Source: Modicisalibacter coralii
GTDB taxonomy: Bacteria; Pseudomonadota; Gammaproteobacteria; Pseudomonadales; Halomonadaceae
Reading direction: 5' to 3'
DNA: 64,000 nucleotides
Assembly (NCBI RefSeq): GCF_004117855.1
Contig: NZ_QWBW01000021.1
Location: 1 to 64,000 of the forward strand
A program made the translations under genes and the position numbers. The notes below the pieces were generated by a model. The model was not told where the DNA came from and ran no database searches. It was given only the letters and a program-made list of their open reading frames with translations. This document shows, one piece after another, positions 29,508 through 40,631 of this stretch (its first letter is position 1; every line of letters begins with the position of its first letter).

Positions 29508-30793
29508 CCACTGCCCTGCTGCTTTGCCTGGGACTGCTGCTGATGGCCATCGGCATGCCGGTCGCCTTCGCCATCGGTATTGCCGGTTTCAGTTTCTTCC
29601 TGTTGCCGGATACCTTTCTGCCGACCAACATCGGCGTGCAGCGCATCGTCTCGGCCTCGCAGTCGTTTCCCTTGCTCGCCGTACCGTTGTTCATCTTCAT
29701 CGGCCACCTGATGAACGCCAGCGGCATCACGCCACGCCTGCTGCGTCTGTCGACTCTCTTGGCCGGCTGGATGAGCGGCGGCCTGGCCCAGGCCAGCCTG
29801 GTGCTCAGCACCCTGATGGGTGGCGTGTCCGGATCGGCAGTGGCCGACGCCGCCATGCAGGCCCGGGTTCTCGGCAAGGGCATGGTTCAGGAAGGGTATA
29901 CGCCGGGCTTCTCCGGCGCAGTGCTAGCGATCGGCGGCCTGATCACCGCGACCATCCCCCCCAGCATCGGCCTGATTCTCTACGGCTACCTCGGCGAGGT
30001 CTCGATCGGCCGGCTGTTCATCGCCGGCGTGGTACCGGGGATGCTGTTGATGGTGTCGCTGATGATCACCACCTGGTTGGTCGCCAAACGCCGCGGCTAC
30101 ACCCCGGTGCGCGACAACCTGCCCAGGCTCGGCGAAGTGCTCAGTGCGGCACGCAGCAGCATCTGGGCGCTGCTCTTCCCGCTGTGGCTGCTGGTGGGGA
30201 TTCGCTACGGCCTGTTCACACCCTCAGAGGCCGGTGCGTTCGCGGTGGTCTACGCGCTGATCGTCGGCTGCTTCATCCACCGCGAGATGGGCCTGACTGA
30301 GGTGCTCGAGGCGATGCGCGCCAGCGTGCGCGACATCGGCATGATCATGCTGATCATCATGTTCTCGGGCATCATCGGCTACGTGGTCTCCTTCGAGCGC
30401 GTGCCGCAGACGCTCGCGCAGTTCACCCTCGGGCTGTTCGCCGACAAGACCACACTGTTGCTCACCCTGGCCGTTCTGCTGGTGCTGCTAGGCATGCTGC
30501 TAGAAGCCACCGTAGTAGTGATGCTGCTGGCACCGATCCTAGTGCCCGTGGTCAAGGCTGCCGGCATCGACCCAGTACACTTCGGTCTGCTGATGATGAC
30601 GCTGGTGACCTTCGGAGGCATGACGCCCCCGGTAGGCATCTCGATGTACACCGTGTGCGGTATCCTGCGCTGCCCCTTCACCACCTACAGTCGCGAGTTG
30701 CTGCCCTTCGCCCTGGCCGTCTTCGTCGTGGTGCTGGGCATCATATTCTTCCCCAATATCGTGCTTTTCCTGCCCAACTATCTGATGGGATGA
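29504..30793 (+). CDS. TRAP transporter large membrane subunit (DctM)
   Basis: A 429-residue inner-membrane protein with about 12 hydrophobic segments, including the DctM motifs LFIFIGHLMNASGI, ATIPPSIGLILYGYLG and GGMTPPVGISMYTVCGI. It forms the Na+-driven channel with DctQ. It starts with ATGA overlap to dctQ and ends 4 bp before uxaC, so the transporter and the first catabolic enzyme are tightly linked. Confidence 0.93.
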   Translation: MTTALLLCLGLLLMAIGMPVAFAIGIAGFSFFLLPDTFLPTNIGVQRIVSASQSFPLLAVPLFIFIGHLMNASGITPRLLRLSTLLAGWMSGGLAQASLVLSTLMGGVSGSAVADAAMQARVLGKGMVQEGYTPGFSGAVLAIGGLITATIPPSIGLILYGYLGEVSIGRLFIAGVVPGMLLMVSLMITTWLVAKRRGYTPVRDNLPRLGEVLSAARSSIWALLFPLWLLVGIRYGLFTPSEAGAFAVVYALIVGCFIHREMGLTEVLEAMRASVRDIGMIMLIIMFSGIIGYVVSFERVPQTLAQFTLGLFADKTTLLLTLAVLLVLLGMLLEATVVVMLLAPILVPVVKAAGIDPVHFGLLMMTLVTFGGMTPPVGISMYTVCGILRCPFTTYSRELLPFALAVFVVVLGIIFFPNIVLFLPNYLMG

Positions 30794-30797
30794 CGCC

Positions 30798-32222
30798 ATG
30801 ACCCGCTTCAACGACAAGATCGACTTCATGGGGCCCAACTTCCTGCTGGAGAGCGAGGTCTCGCGGCGGCTCTATCACGAGCATGCCGCAACCATGCCGA
30901 TCTGCGACTACCATTCGCACCTCAGCCCCGAGGAGATCGCTAGCAATCGGCGCTTTGACGACTTGACCGAACTCTGGCTCAAAGGCGACCACTATAAATG
31001 GCGCGCGATGCGCTGCGCCGGCATCGATGAACGACGAATCACCGGCGACGTATCTTCTCGTGAGCGCTTCCAGGCCTGGGCCGAAACCGTTCCCGATTGT
31101 CTAGGGAACCCGCTATACCACTGGACGCACCTAGAGCTGCGCCACCCGCTGGGTATCGAGAACACCCTTTTGTCTCCTGCTACCGCCGAGGAGATATGGA
31201 CACGAAGCCAAGAGCGTCTGGCGCACCCCGAACTGCATGCACAAGGCATACTCGATAGTTTTGATGTGCGCACCATTTGTACCACCGACGACCCTTGCGA
31301 CAGCCTCGACCTGCATCGCCGCCATGCAGCAAGCGACGCCAATGTACAGATGCTTCCCACTTTCCGCCCCGACAACGTGCTCAAGATCGAGCAGGATGGG
31401 TTCCTCGACTATCTCGACAAGCTTTCCGCAGCCAGCGGAATAATGATTCATCGCTTCGATGATTTGCTGGCAGCACTCCATCAGCGCCTCGAGCACTTTG
31501 CCGCGGCCGGCTGCTGCCTCTCGGATCACAGTCTGGAAAAGCCCGCGTTCGTGGTCCCGCCGTCGACAGCCACTCTCGATCGGCTACTCGAGCGCCGACG
31601 TGCCGGGCAACGTCTCGACGCCGAGGAATGCGCCGGTTACACCACCGCCGTACTACTTTGGCTGGGCCGTGAGTACGCCCGCCGTGGCTGGGTAATGCAA
31701 CTGCACCTGGGTGCGGCACGCAGCGTTAGTCAGCGCGGACTGGACGAGATCGGCGCCAACAGCGGTTTCGATGCCATCGGCGACGCCACTTATGGCGAAC
31801 CCCTGGCAGCGTTGCTCGATACACTCGACCGTAACCGCAACCTACCGCGCACGGTGATGTACAACCTCAATCCGCGCGACAACGAGATGCTCGCCAGCCT
31901 GGCCGGCAGTTTCCAGAGCGACGGTATTCCCGGCAAGGTGCAGTTCGGGGCCGCTTGGTGGTTCAACGACCAGCGCGACGGCATCGAGCGCCAATTGACC
32001 ACCCAGATGCAGTTCAGCCTGTTGCGTCACTTCGTCGGCATGCTCACCGATTCGCGCAGTTTGTTGTCCTTCTCGCGTCACGACTACTTCCGGCGCATCT
32101 TCTGCAATTTGCTTGGGCGGCAAATGACAAGCGGTGAGTTACCCAACGACCTGGATCGTATCGGCGAGCTCGTGCGAGCGGTTTGCTACGACAACGTCCA
32201 GCGTTATCTCTTCACACGCTGA
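30798..32222 (+). CDS. uxaC: Glucuronate/uronate isomerase
   Basis: A 474-residue amidohydrolase-superfamily enzyme converting D-glucuronate to D-fructuronate (and D-galacturonate to tagaturonate). The metal-binding HSHLSPEE near residue 39 and [20 protein letters not shown] and [19 protein letters not shown] are typical of UxaC. It follows dctM by 4 bp. The stretch 31.1-31.5 kb uses codons such as TTT, ATA and AGT more than the flanking genes. An alternative start at the Met of MGPNFLL is possible. Confidence 0.95.
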   Translation: MTRFNDKIDFMGPNFLLESEVSRRLYHEHAATMPICDYHSHLSPEEIASNRRFDDLTELWLKGDHYKWRAMRCAGIDERRITGDVSSRERFQAWAETVPDCLGNPLYHWTHLELRHPLGIENTLLSPATAEEIWTRSQERLAHPELHAQGILDSFDVRTICTTDDPCDSLDLHRRHAASDANVQMLPTFRPDNVLKIEQDGFLDYLDKLSAASGIMIHRFDDLLAALHQRLEHFAAAGCCLSDHSLEKPAFVVPPSTATLDRLLERRRAGQRLDAEECAGYTTAVLLWLGREYARRGWVMQLHLGAARSVSQRGLDEIGANSGFDAIGDATYGEPLAALLDTLDRNRNLPRTVMYNLNPRDNEMLASLAGSFQSDGIPGKVQFGAAWWFNDQRDGIERQLTTQMQFSLLRHFVGMLTDSRSLLSFSRHDYFRRIFCNLLGRQMTSGELPNDLDRIGELVRAVCYDNVQRYLFTR

Positions 32223-32268
32223 GCTTCAACGGAACACACCGCTTCGCTCACAAACCATTGGATATTTC

Positions 32269-33480
32269 ATGGAAATCCGCGACGCCTACACCATCGTCAC
32301 CTGCCCCGGGCGCAACTTCGTGACGCTCAAGATCGTCACCGATTCCGGCACCTACGGCATCGGCGATGCCACCCTGAACGGCCGCGAGATGGCGGTGGCC
32401 GCCTACCTCGACGAGCACGTCGTACCGGCGTTGATCGGCCGCGACGCCAGCCGCATCGAGGACACCTGGCAATACCTCTACCGCGGCGCCTACTGGCGGC
32501 GCGGCCCGGTGACCATGACCGCCATCGCCGCCGTCGACATGGCATTGTGGGACATCAAGGCCAAGGCCGCAGGCATGCCGCTCTATCAACTGCTCGGCGG
32601 CAGGAGCCGCGAGCGGGTGATGACCTACGCCCACTGCACCGGCCAGACGATCGACGACTGTCTCGCGGAGGTCGCCCGTCATGTCGAACTCGGCTATCGG
32701 GCGGTACGCGTCCAGGCCGGGGTACCAGGCATCGAGACCATCTACGGGGTCGCCAAGAAGCCCGGCGAGCGCTACGAGCCGGCCGACTCGGCGCTGCCCG
32801 CCGAGCACGTCTGGAGCACCGAGAAGTACCTCAACCACGTGCCCAGGCTGTTCGCCGCGGTGCGCGAGCGCTTCGGCGACGACCTTCACGTGCTGCACGA
32901 CGTCCACCACCGCTTGACACCGATCGAGGCGGCGCGGCTGGGCAAGGCGGTCGAGCCTTACCACCTGTTCTGGCTGGAGGACTGCGTGCCGGCCGAGAAC
33001 CAGGAGAGCCTGCGGCTGATCCGCGAGCACACTACCACCCCACTCGCGATCGGCGAGGTGTTCAACTCGATCCACGACTGCCGCGAGATGATCCAGAACC
33101 AGTGGATCGACTACATCCGCATGCCGCTCACCCACGGCGGCGGCATTACCGCGATGCGTCGCGTCGCCGATCTGGCGTCGCTGTATCACGTGCGCACCGG
33201 CTTCCACGGGCCGACGGATCTCTCCCCAGTATGCCTGGGCGCGGCGATCCACTTCGATACCTGGGTGCCCAACTTCGGCATTCAGGAGCACATGCCGCAC
33301 ACCGACGAGACCGACGCGGTGTTCACCCACGACTACCGCTTCGAGGACGGCCACTTCCTGGTCGGCGAATCCCCGGGGCACGGCGTCGACATCGACGAGG
33401 AACTCGCCGCCAAGTACCCCTACGAACGCGCCAGCCTGCCGGTCAACCGTCTGGAAGACGGCACGCTCTGGCACTGGTGA
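32269..33480 (+). CDS. manD: D-mannonate dehydratase of the enolase superfamily (ManD)
   Basis: A 403-residue enolase-superfamily enzyme that dehydrates D-mannonate to 2-keto-3-deoxygluconate. Metal ligands are Asp211 (LHDVHH), Glu237 (WLEDCVP) and Glu263 (IGEVFNS); His213 and His313 ([10 protein letters not shown]) and Tyr159 correspond to the acid/base residues of characterised ManD enzymes. The end WHW is typical. The start is at [10 protein letters not shown]. It shares no ancestry with UxuA, which is encoded two genes downstream and has the same activity. Genes of the RspA/ManD group can have low activity; the intact residues favour a genuine dehydratase. Confidence 0.9.
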   Translation: MEIRDAYTIVTCPGRNFVTLKIVTDSGTYGIGDATLNGREMAVAAYLDEHVVPALIGRDASRIEDTWQYLYRGAYWRRGPVTMTAIAAVDMALWDIKAKAAGMPLYQLLGGRSRERVMTYAHCTGQTIDDCLAEVARHVELGYRAVRVQAGVPGIETIYGVAKKPGERYEPADSALPAEHVWSTEKYLNHVPRLFAAVRERFGDDLHVLHDVHHRLTPIEAARLGKAVEPYHLFWLEDCVPAENQESLRLIREHTTTPLAIGEVFNSIHDCREMIQNQWIDYIRMPLTHGGGITAMRRVADLASLYHVRTGFHGPTDLSPVCLGAAIHFDTWVPNFGIQEHMPHTDETDAVFTHDYRFEDGHFLVGESPGHGVDIDEELAAKYPYERASLPVNRLEDGTLWHW

Positions 33481-33503
33481 CCACGTCGCGACAGAGCCAA
33501 CCT

Positions 33504-34961
33504 ATGGAAACCCATGTGGTAGACAGCCGCCATTCATGCTCCGGAACAGGCATCGTCCACCTCGGTCTGGGCGCCTTTCATCGCGCCCACCAGGCGATCT
33601 ACGTCGAGCGCAACCTGACCCGCCACGGCGGCGGCGACTGGGGCATCGTCAGCGCCAACATCCGCTCCAACCGCCGGCTCGTCGAGCTGATGCGCCAGCG
33701 CGACCAGCGCTACCACGTCGCCGAGTACACCGACCGCGAGCACGTCACGCTGCGCGAGGTCGCCGCGATCGGCGAGACGCTCTACGCCGGCCCCGACGGC
33801 GACGACCTCGAGACGCTGCTGACGCGCATGAGCGAGCCGGGCGTGCGCATCGTCACCCTGACCGTCACCGAGAAGGGCTACCACCTGAGTCCCGCCGACG
33901 GCCGCCTGCTCGTCGAGGCCCCGACGATCGCCCACGACATCGCCGCGCCCGATGCGCCGCACAGCGCGCCGGGCATGCTCGTCGAGGCGCTGGCCCGGCG
34001 CCATGCCGCCGGCACCCCGCCCTTCACGGTGCTCAGCTGCGACAACATGCCGGATAACGGCAAGCGCGTTCGCCGCGCGGTGATCGAGCTGGCGCGCCAG
34101 CGTGACGACCAACTCGCCGAGTGGATCGCCGAGTCCGTCGCCTTTCCCTGCAGCATGGTCGATCGCATCGTCCCGGCGATGACCGACGACGATTTCGCGC
34201 GCCTCGAAACCTTGGGTGTCGACGATCCGGCGGCAGTAGTCTGCGAGGCCTTCAGCCAGTGGGTGATCGAGGACGATTTTCCCCAGGGCCGCCCCGACTG
34301 GGAGCACGACGGCGTGCAGATGGTCGCCGATGTCGCTCCCTTCGAGACCATGAAACTACGCATGCTCAACGGCAGTCACTCGCTGCTCGCCTACCTGGGT
34401 GCGCTGGCGGGCATCGAGACCGTCAGCGACGCCGTGGCCCGGCGCGAATTCGTCGCCCTCCTCGACCGCTACATGGGTAACGAGGCTGCGCCGACGCTGA
34501 CCATGCCGGCGGGCACCGACCTCGACGCCTACGCGGCGAGCCTGCTCGCGCGCTTCGCCAACGACAGCCTGCGCCATCGGCTGCAACAGATCGCCATGGA
34601 CGGCTCGCAGAAGCTGCCCCAGCGCTGGCTCGCCGGCGCCCGGACCCGGCTCGATGCCGGCGGCGACATCACCTGCACGGCGCTCGGCGTGGCGGCGTGG
34701 ATCCGTTACACCGCGGGCAGCGACCTGGCGGGCGCAAGCCATCCGGTCGACGACCCGCTGGCCGGGACCTTCGCCACGCTGCACGCCGAACACAGTGAAC
34801 CGGCCGCGCTGGTCGCGGCCTTCCTCGCTCTCGACGCCATCTTCCCGCGCGAGCTGGCCGATGACGCGCGCTTTTCCGGCGCGGTGCTCGACGCCTACCG
34901 CACGCTGACCGAGCGCGGCGCCGAGGCGGCCCTGGCCGCTCTCGACGCCCCGACACGATAG
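33504..34961 (+). CDS. uxuB: Fructuronate reductase (mannitol dehydrogenase family)
   Basis: A 485-residue NADH-dependent enzyme reducing D-fructuronate to D-mannonate. The family motifs are clear: IVHLGLGAFHRAHQA at the N-terminus, LSCDNMPDNG, FPCSMVDRIVPAM with the catalytic region, and MKLRMLNGSHSLLAYLG. The start is set at METHVVDS, 23 bp after manD; the frame is open further upstream only as a shadow of manD. No clear ribosome-binding site is seen. Mannonate, tagaturonate and mannitol enzymes of this family are hard to tell apart, but flanking mannonate dehydratases make UxuB the best call. Confidence 0.9.
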   Translation: METHVVDSRHSCSGTGIVHLGLGAFHRAHQAIYVERNLTRHGGGDWGIVSANIRSNRRLVELMRQRDQRYHVAEYTDREHVTLREVAAIGETLYAGPDGDDLETLLTRMSEPGVRIVTLTVTEKGYHLSPADGRLLVEAPTIAHDIAAPDAPHSAPGMLVEALARRHAAGTPPFTVLSCDNMPDNGKRVRRAVIELARQRDDQLAEWIAESVAFPCSMVDRIVPAMTDDDFARLETLGVDDPAAVVCEAFSQWVIEDDFPQGRPDWEHDGVQMVADVAPFETMKLRMLNGSHSLLAYLGALAGIETVSDAVARREFVALLDRYMGNEAAPTLTMPAGTDLDAYAASLLARFANDSLRHRLQQIAMDGSQKLPQRWLAGARTRLDAGGDITCTALGVAAWIRYTAGSDLAGASHPVDDPLAGTFATLHAEHSEPAALVAAFLALDAIFPRELADDARFSGAVLDAYRTLTERGAEAALAALDAPTR

Positions 34962-34970
34962 GAGACGATC

Positions 34971-36143
34971 ATGGAACACACCTGGCGCTGGTTCGGGCCC
35001 GACGATCCGATCACCCTCGACGACATCCGCCAGACCGGGGCCACCGGCATCGTCACCGCGCTGCACGAGATCCCCAACGGCGAGACCTGGCCGCGCGAGG
35101 CGATCGCCGAGAGAAAGCGCCTGATCGAGGACGCGGGCCTGACCTGGTCGGTGGTCGAGAGCGTGCCGGTTCACGAGGCCATCAAGAAGGCCAGCGGTGC
35201 CTGGGATACCTACATCGCCAACTACCAGCAGACGCTGCGCAACCTCGCGGCCTGCGGCATCGACGTGGTCTGCTACAACTTCATGCCGGTGCTCGACTGG
35301 ACACGCACCGACCTCGCCTGGCCGCTGCCCACCGGTGGCACGGCGCTGCGCTTCGATCAGACCGCCTTCGCCGCCTTCGACCTCTATCTGCTCGAACGCC
35401 CCGGCGCCGAGGCCGACTACGACGCCACCGAGCGCGATACCGCCCGGCGCTATCTCGACACCCTCGACGACGGTGCTCGCCAGCGGCTGATCGACACCGT
35501 CATCGCCGGGCTGCCCGGGGCCGAGGAACACTATACCCTGGCGCGGTTTCGCGAGGTCATCGCCGGCTACGCCGAGATCAACGCCGAGCGCCTGCGCACC
35601 AATCTGGGCGCCTTCCTGCGGGCCGTGGTGCCGGTGGCCGAGGAGGTCGGCATCCGCCTGGCAATCCACCCCGATGACCCGCCCCGGCCGCTGCTGGGCC
35701 TGCCGCGGGTGGTCTCGACGCCCGACGACGTCCAGTGGCTCCTCGATGCCGCGCCCAGCCCGGCCAACGGGCTGACCTTCTGCACCGGCTCCTACGGGGT
35801 CAGCGCGGCGACCGACCTGGTGGCGATGGGCGAGCGCTTCGCCGAACGCATCTATTTCGCGCACCTGCGCGCCACCCAGCGCGAGGCCGATCCCCGGAGC
35901 TTCCACGAGGCGGCCCATCTCGACGGCGACGTGGACATGGTCGGCGTGGTCAAGGCGCTGGTCGACGAGGAGCGACGCCGCGAACGCGACGGTGGGCCGC
36001 GGCTACCCCTGCGCCCCGACCACGGCCACCATCTGCTCGACGACCTGAGCCGCGAGACCCGCCCCGGTTATCCGCTGATCGGCCGGCTCAAGGGGCTCGC
36101 CGAGCTGCGCGGCGTGGAGGCGGCGGTACGCCGTCTGGGCTGA
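34971..36143 (+). CDS. uxuA: Mannonate dehydratase UxuA
   Basis: A 390-residue TIM-barrel enzyme of the xylose-isomerase-like superfamily that dehydrates D-mannonate to 2-keto-3-deoxygluconate. It begins [16 protein letters not shown], and carries [35 protein letters not shown] and [12 protein letters not shown], all UxuA hallmarks including metal-binding His and Asp residues. AGGAG lies 6 bases upstream. It ends the uronate operon. KdgK and Eda, needed for the last steps, are not in the window. Confidence 0.95.
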   Translation: MEHTWRWFGPDDPITLDDIRQTGATGIVTALHEIPNGETWPREAIAERKRLIEDAGLTWSVVESVPVHEAIKKASGAWDTYIANYQQTLRNLAACGIDVVCYNFMPVLDWTRTDLAWPLPTGGTALRFDQTAFAAFDLYLLERPGAEADYDATERDTARRYLDTLDDGARQRLIDTVIAGLPGAEEHYTLARFREVIAGYAEINAERLRTNLGAFLRAVVPVAEEVGIRLAIHPDDPPRPLLGLPRVVSTPDDVQWLLDAAPSPANGLTFCTGSYGVSAATDLVAMGERFAERIYFAHLRATQREADPRSFHEAAHLDGDVDMVGVVKALVDEERRRERDGGPRLPLRPDHGHHLLDDLSRETRPGYPLIGRLKGLAELRGVEAAVRRLG

Positions 36144-36211
36144 CGCCGCGGTTACCCAAAACACGACGCAAAATGGTAGAGTTGGCGATTATTTCCCCGG
36201 GGTGAATGGCC

Positions 36212-37564
36212 ATGTCCCGCCGCGTCTCCTTGTCCGGAAAACGCATCCTGCTCGGCGTCAGCGCCGGTATCGCCGCCTACAAGAGCGCCGTGCTCGCCCG
36301 CCTGCTCAAGAAGGCGGGCGCCGACGTTCGGGTGGTGATGACCGAGGGCGCCCAGGCCTTCATCGCGCCGATGACCTTCCAGGCGCTGACCGGTGAGGCG
36401 GTGCGCACCTCGCTGCTCGATCCCGAGGCGGAAGCCGGCATGGGCCACATCGAGCTGGCCCGCTGGGCCGAGCTGGTGCTGATCGCCCCGGCCACCGCCG
36501 ATCTGATGGCCCGTCTCGCCCATGGCCACGCCGACGACCTGCTCACCACCCTGTGTCTGGCCACCGGCGCCGAATGCCTGATGGCGCCGGCGATGAACCA
36601 GGCAATGTGGGCGCACCCGGCGACCCGCGACAACGCCCGCCGCCTCGAAGGCTACGGCTGGCGGCTGCTGGGCCCCGACAGCGGCGACCAGGCCTGTGGC
36701 GATGTCGGCGCCGGGCGCATGCTCGAGCCCGAAGCGATCGTCGAACGGCTCCTGGCGGCGCCCGACGACGCGCCTGGCATGGCGCCCGATGCCGCGCCTG
36801 TCACGGCGCCCGATGCCGCGCCCCCCGACCCGGTATCCGGCGGTGCCGACGCGGCCGGGCTGACCCTGACGATCACCGCCGGCCCGACCCGCGAGGCGAT
36901 CGATCCGGTGCGTTATCTCTCGAACCACAGTTCGGGCAAGATGGGCTATGCCCTGGCCGCCGCCGCCGCGGCGCGCGGCGCGCGGGTACGCCTGATCAGC
37001 GGGCCGGTATCGTTGCCAACCCCGCCCGGCGTCGAGCGCATCGATGTCGTCTCGGCCGAGGAGATGCTCGCCGCCGCCCGCGAGGCCGTCGTCGACAGCG
37101 ATGTCTTCATCGGCTGCGCGGCGGTCTCCGACTACCGGGTCGCGCGTGCCGCCGAGCACAAGATCAAGAAGGTCGACAACCAAGACGCGCCGACCCTGAC
37201 GCTGGTCGAGAATCCCGACATCATCGCCACCATCGCCGCCGAGGCCACGCGGCCCTTCGTGGTCGGCTTCGCCGCCGAGACCCGGGATCTGGAGGCCTAT
37301 GCCCGCGACAAGCTCGCACGCAAGAACCTCGACATGATCGTCGCCAACGATGTCTCGCGCGCCGGACTGGGCTTCGGCTCGGATCGCAACGCCGCGCTGG
37401 TGCTGTGGCGCAATGACGCTCGCGAGCCGGGCCGCCTGGAGCTGCCGGCGCAAACCAAGCAGGATCTCGCCGCGGCGGTGATCGAACAGGTGCTGGTGCG
37501 CTTTCGCGCCCGCGCCACCCAATCTTCCACCTCTCCCGATCCGTCCCGACAGGACTCCCGATGA
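36212..37564 (+). CDS. coaBC: CoaBC, phosphopantothenoylcysteine synthetase/decarboxylase
   Basis: A 450-residue bifunctional coenzyme A biosynthesis enzyme. The N-terminal flavin-dependent decarboxylase ([33 protein letters not shown], and the catalytic Cys in [13 protein letters not shown]) is joined to the C-terminal synthetase ([33 protein letters not shown]). The linker is extended and Ala/Pro/Asp-rich, built from three 24-bp repeats. GGGG 9 bases upstream favours the second ATG (36212) over the one at 36206. The stop overlaps the dut start. Confidence 0.95.
   Translation: MSRRVSLSGKRILLGVSAGIAAYKSAVLARLLKKAGADVRVVMTEGAQAFIAPMTFQALTGEAVRTSLLDPEAEAGMGHIELARWAELVLIAPATADLMARLAHGHADDLLTTLCLATGAECLMAPAMNQAMWAHPATRDNARRLEGYGWRLLGPDSGDQACGDVGAGRMLEPEAIVERLLAAPDDAPGMAPDAAPVTAPDAAPPDPVSGGADAAGLTLTITAGPTREAIDPVRYLSNHSSGKMGYALAAAAAARGARVRLISGPVSLPTPPGVERIDVVSAEEMLAAAREAVVDSDVFIGCAAVSDYRVARAAEHKIKKVDNQDAPTLTLVENPDIIATIAAEATRPFVVGFAAETRDLEAYARDKLARKNLDMIVANDVSRAGLGFGSDRNAALVLWRNDAREPGRLELPAQTKQDLAAAVIEQVLVRFRARATQSSTSPDPSRQDSR
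36757..36828 (+). repeat. Three 24-bp tandem repeats in the CoaBC linker
   Basis: Units begin at 36757, 36781 and 36805, each with GGCGCCCGAYGMCGCGCC. They encode [16 protein letters not shown] and APDAAPPD, an 8-residue flexible linker repeat. Being a multiple of three, copy changes would keep the frame. Confidence 0.85.
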
Positions 37565-38049
37565 ACGACACCTCGCCCCCGGCGATCGACGCCACCCGGC
37601 CCAAGCTGGCCGTGAAGATTCTCGACGAACGCGTCCACGCCCATCCGCTGCCGCACTATGCCACCACCGGCAGCGCCGGCATGGACCTGCGCGCGCTGCT
37701 CGACGAACCGCTGACGCTGGCCCCCGGCGACAGCGAGCTGGTGCGCACCGGCCTGGCCGTGCACATCGCCGACCCGGGGCTCGCCGGCATGGTGCTGCCG
37801 CGCTCGGGCCTGGGCCACAAGCACGGCATCGTGCTGGGCAATCTGGTCGGACTGATCGATTCCGACTACCAGGGCGAGCTGATGATCTCGGTCTGGAACC
37901 GCGGTCGCGAGCCCTTCGTCCTCGAACCCGGCGAGCGTCTGGCCCAGTTCGTGCTCGTTCCCGTGGTGCAGGCCGACGTCGACGTCGTCGACGATTTCGC
38001 CGCCAGTCAGCGCGGCGAAGGCGGCTTCGGCCACTCGGGCCGGCACTGA
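37561..38049 (+). CDS. dut: dUTP diphosphatase
   Basis: A 162-residue homotrimeric dUTPase that hydrolyses dUTP to dUMP and keeps uracil out of DNA. All five motifs are visible: [29 protein letters not shown] with the catalytic Asp, [11 protein letters not shown], and the C-terminal [11 protein letters not shown] arm. It overlaps coaBC by 4 bp (ATGA), as in many gammaproteobacteria. Confidence 0.97.
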   Translation: MNDTSPPAIDATRPKLAVKILDERVHAHPLPHYATTGSAGMDLRALLDEPLTLAPGDSELVRTGLAVHIADPGLAGMVLPRSGLGHKHGIVLGNLVGLIDSDYQGELMISVWNRGREPFVLEPGERLAQFVLVPVVQADVDVVDDFAASQRGEGGFGHSGRH

Positions 38050-38146
38050 CACGTCGCAGTGTCGCCGGCACTGCCCGACTAGACTGGGTGGTTAGGTAGC
38101 CAGATAGCCACCCCCACCGCTTCATCCCATGACCAAGGAGGGACCC

Positions 38147-39529
38147 ATGAGCGAGATAACCCCGTCCATCTTCCGCGCCTACGATATCCGCGGCACCGTC
38201 GACGACACCCTCACCGAGGCCAGTGTCGAACTGATCGGCCGGGCGATCGGCAGCGAGGCCGCCGCGCGCGGCGAATCCACGGTGATCGTCGCCCGCGACG
38301 GGCGGCATTCCGGGCCGCGCCTGCAGGCCGCGCTGATGAAGGGGCTGACCGCCGCCGGCCGCGACGTGATCGACATCGGCATGGTGCCCACCCCGGTGCT
38401 CTACTTCGCCACCAACACCCTCGAGGGCACCCGTTCCGGGGTGGTGGTCACCGGCAGCCACAACCCCCCCGACTACAACGGCTTCAAGATCGTGCTGGGC
38501 GGCGAGACGCTGTCCGGCGATGCGATCACCGCGCTCTACCAGCGCATCGCCGACGACGATTTCGCCACGGGCGACGGCCAGGTCAGCGAACAGGACGTTC
38601 GCGATGCCTACCTGGATCGTATCGTCGGCGACGTGACCCTCGAAGGGCCGATCAAGGCAGTGGTCGACTGCGGCAACGGCGTGGCCGGCGAGCTGGGACC
38701 CAAGCTCATCGAGCGCCTCGGCGCCGAGACCGTGACGCTGTTCGACGAGATCGACGGCGACTTCCCCAATCACCATCCCGACCCGGGCAAGCTCGAGAAC
38801 CTCCAGGACGTGATCCGCACCGTCAAGGAAACCCACGCCGACATCGGCCTGGCCTTCGATGGCGACGGCGACCGTCTCGGCGTGGTCACGCCCAAGGGCG
38901 AGGTGATCTATCCCGACCGGCTGATGATGGCCTTCGCCGAGGACATGCTCGAGCGCAACCCGGGCGCCAAGGTGATCTTCGACGTCAAGTGCACCGGCAA
39001 TCTCGCCAAGGTGATCGACGACGCCGGCGGCGAGCCGGAGATGTGGCGCACCGGCCATTCGCTGATCAAGGCGCGCATGAAGGAGACCGGCGCCCAGCTG
39101 GCCGGCGAGATGAGCGGCCATATCTTCTTCAAGGAGCGTTGGTACGGTTTCGACGACGGCCTCTACGGTGCCGCGCGGCTGCTGGAGATCCTCGCCAAGC
39201 AGCAGGACGACGCCGATACCTTCTTCGCGCGCTTCCCGCAGGATCTCGGCACCCCCGAACTCAACGTCAAGGTCACCGACGACAACAAGTTCGCCATCGT
39301 CGACAAGCTGGCCCGCGAGGGCGACTTCGGCGACGAGGGCGTCAAGACCACCCTCGACGGCATCCGCGTCGACTACCCCGACGGCTGGGGCCTGTGCCGC
39401 GCCTCCAACACCACCCCGGTGCTGGTACTGCGCTTCGAGGGCAAGACCCAGGAGGCCCTCGAACGCGTCCAGGGGCGCTTCCGCGATGCCCTGAAGCAGG
39501 TCGCCCCCGACGCCGAACTGCCTTTCTAG
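38147..39529 (+). CDS. algC: Phosphomannomutase/phosphoglucomutase
   Basis: A 460-residue alpha-D-phosphohexomutase that interconverts hexose 1- and 6-phosphates for polysaccharide and LPS precursors. The phosphoserine loop TGSHNPPDYNG, the metal loop DGDGDRLG, the sugar-binding loop GEMSGHIFF and the phosphate-binding RASNTTP are all present. AAGGAGGG upstream sets the start at MSEITPSIF rather than an in-frame ATG six codons earlier. The position between dut and argB matches P. aeruginosa algC. Confidence 0.95.
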   Translation: MSEITPSIFRAYDIRGTVDDTLTEASVELIGRAIGSEAAARGESTVIVARDGRHSGPRLQAALMKGLTAAGRDVIDIGMVPTPVLYFATNTLEGTRSGVVVTGSHNPPDYNGFKIVLGGETLSGDAITALYQRIADDDFATGDGQVSEQDVRDAYLDRIVGDVTLEGPIKAVVDCGNGVAGELGPKLIERLGAETVTLFDEIDGDFPNHHPDPGKLENLQDVIRTVKETHADIGLAFDGDGDRLGVVTPKGEVIYPDRLMMAFAEDMLERNPGAKVIFDVKCTGNLAKVIDDAGGEPEMWRTGHSLIKARMKETGAQLAGEMSGHIFFKERWYGFDDGLYGAARLLEILAKQQDDADTFFARFPQDLGTPELNVKVTDDNKFAIVDKLAREGDFGDEGVKTTLDGIRVDYPDGWGLCRASNTTPVLVLRFEGKTQEALERVQGRFRDALKQVAPDAELPF

Positions 39530-39541
39530 GCGCTCACCGGT

Positions 39542-39561
39542 CGCCGGCTTTCGGGCCGGCG
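39542..39561 (+). terminator. Hairpin between algC and argB
   Basis: CGCCGGC / GCCGGCG, 7-bp stem with a 6-nt loop, 12 bp after the algC stop; no T-run. Confidence 0.4.
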
Positions 39562-39577
39562 CCCCGTTTCAGACTGA

Positions 39578-40504
<927 letters not shown>

Positions 40505-40560
40505 GCGTCGCGCCGATCGGCGTCGCCGATCCGCCAATGATTAGATTAATGCGTAAAAAG

Positions 40561-40587
40561 CCTGACTCCGGTTTGCCCCGGAGCAGG
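40561..40587 (+). terminator. Terminator hairpin after argB
   Basis: CCTG-A-CTCCGG / CCGGAG-CAGG, a 10-bp stem with one bulged A and a 6-nt loop, between argB and slmA. Confidence 0.55.
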
Positions 40588-40631
40588 CCCGCCAGTACGA
40601 TTGGCAAAAAACCAAACTATTAGAAGAACTC

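Noticed and set aside
32547-33503. An N-terminal extension of uxuB overlapping manD
   Set aside because: The frame is open only because it is the +1 shadow of manD. Family similarity begins at about 33540, and METHVVDS is the natural start.
34356-35918. A 520-codon minus-strand frame opposite uxuB and uxuA
   Set aside because: Shadow of two recognised enzymes, with low-complexity composition.
36152-39121. A 989-codon open frame on the minus strand opposite coaBC, dut and algC
   Set aside because: It is antisense to three intact, recognisable genes and has the His/Gly/Ala/Arg-rich composition expected from the reverse strand of GC-rich codons.
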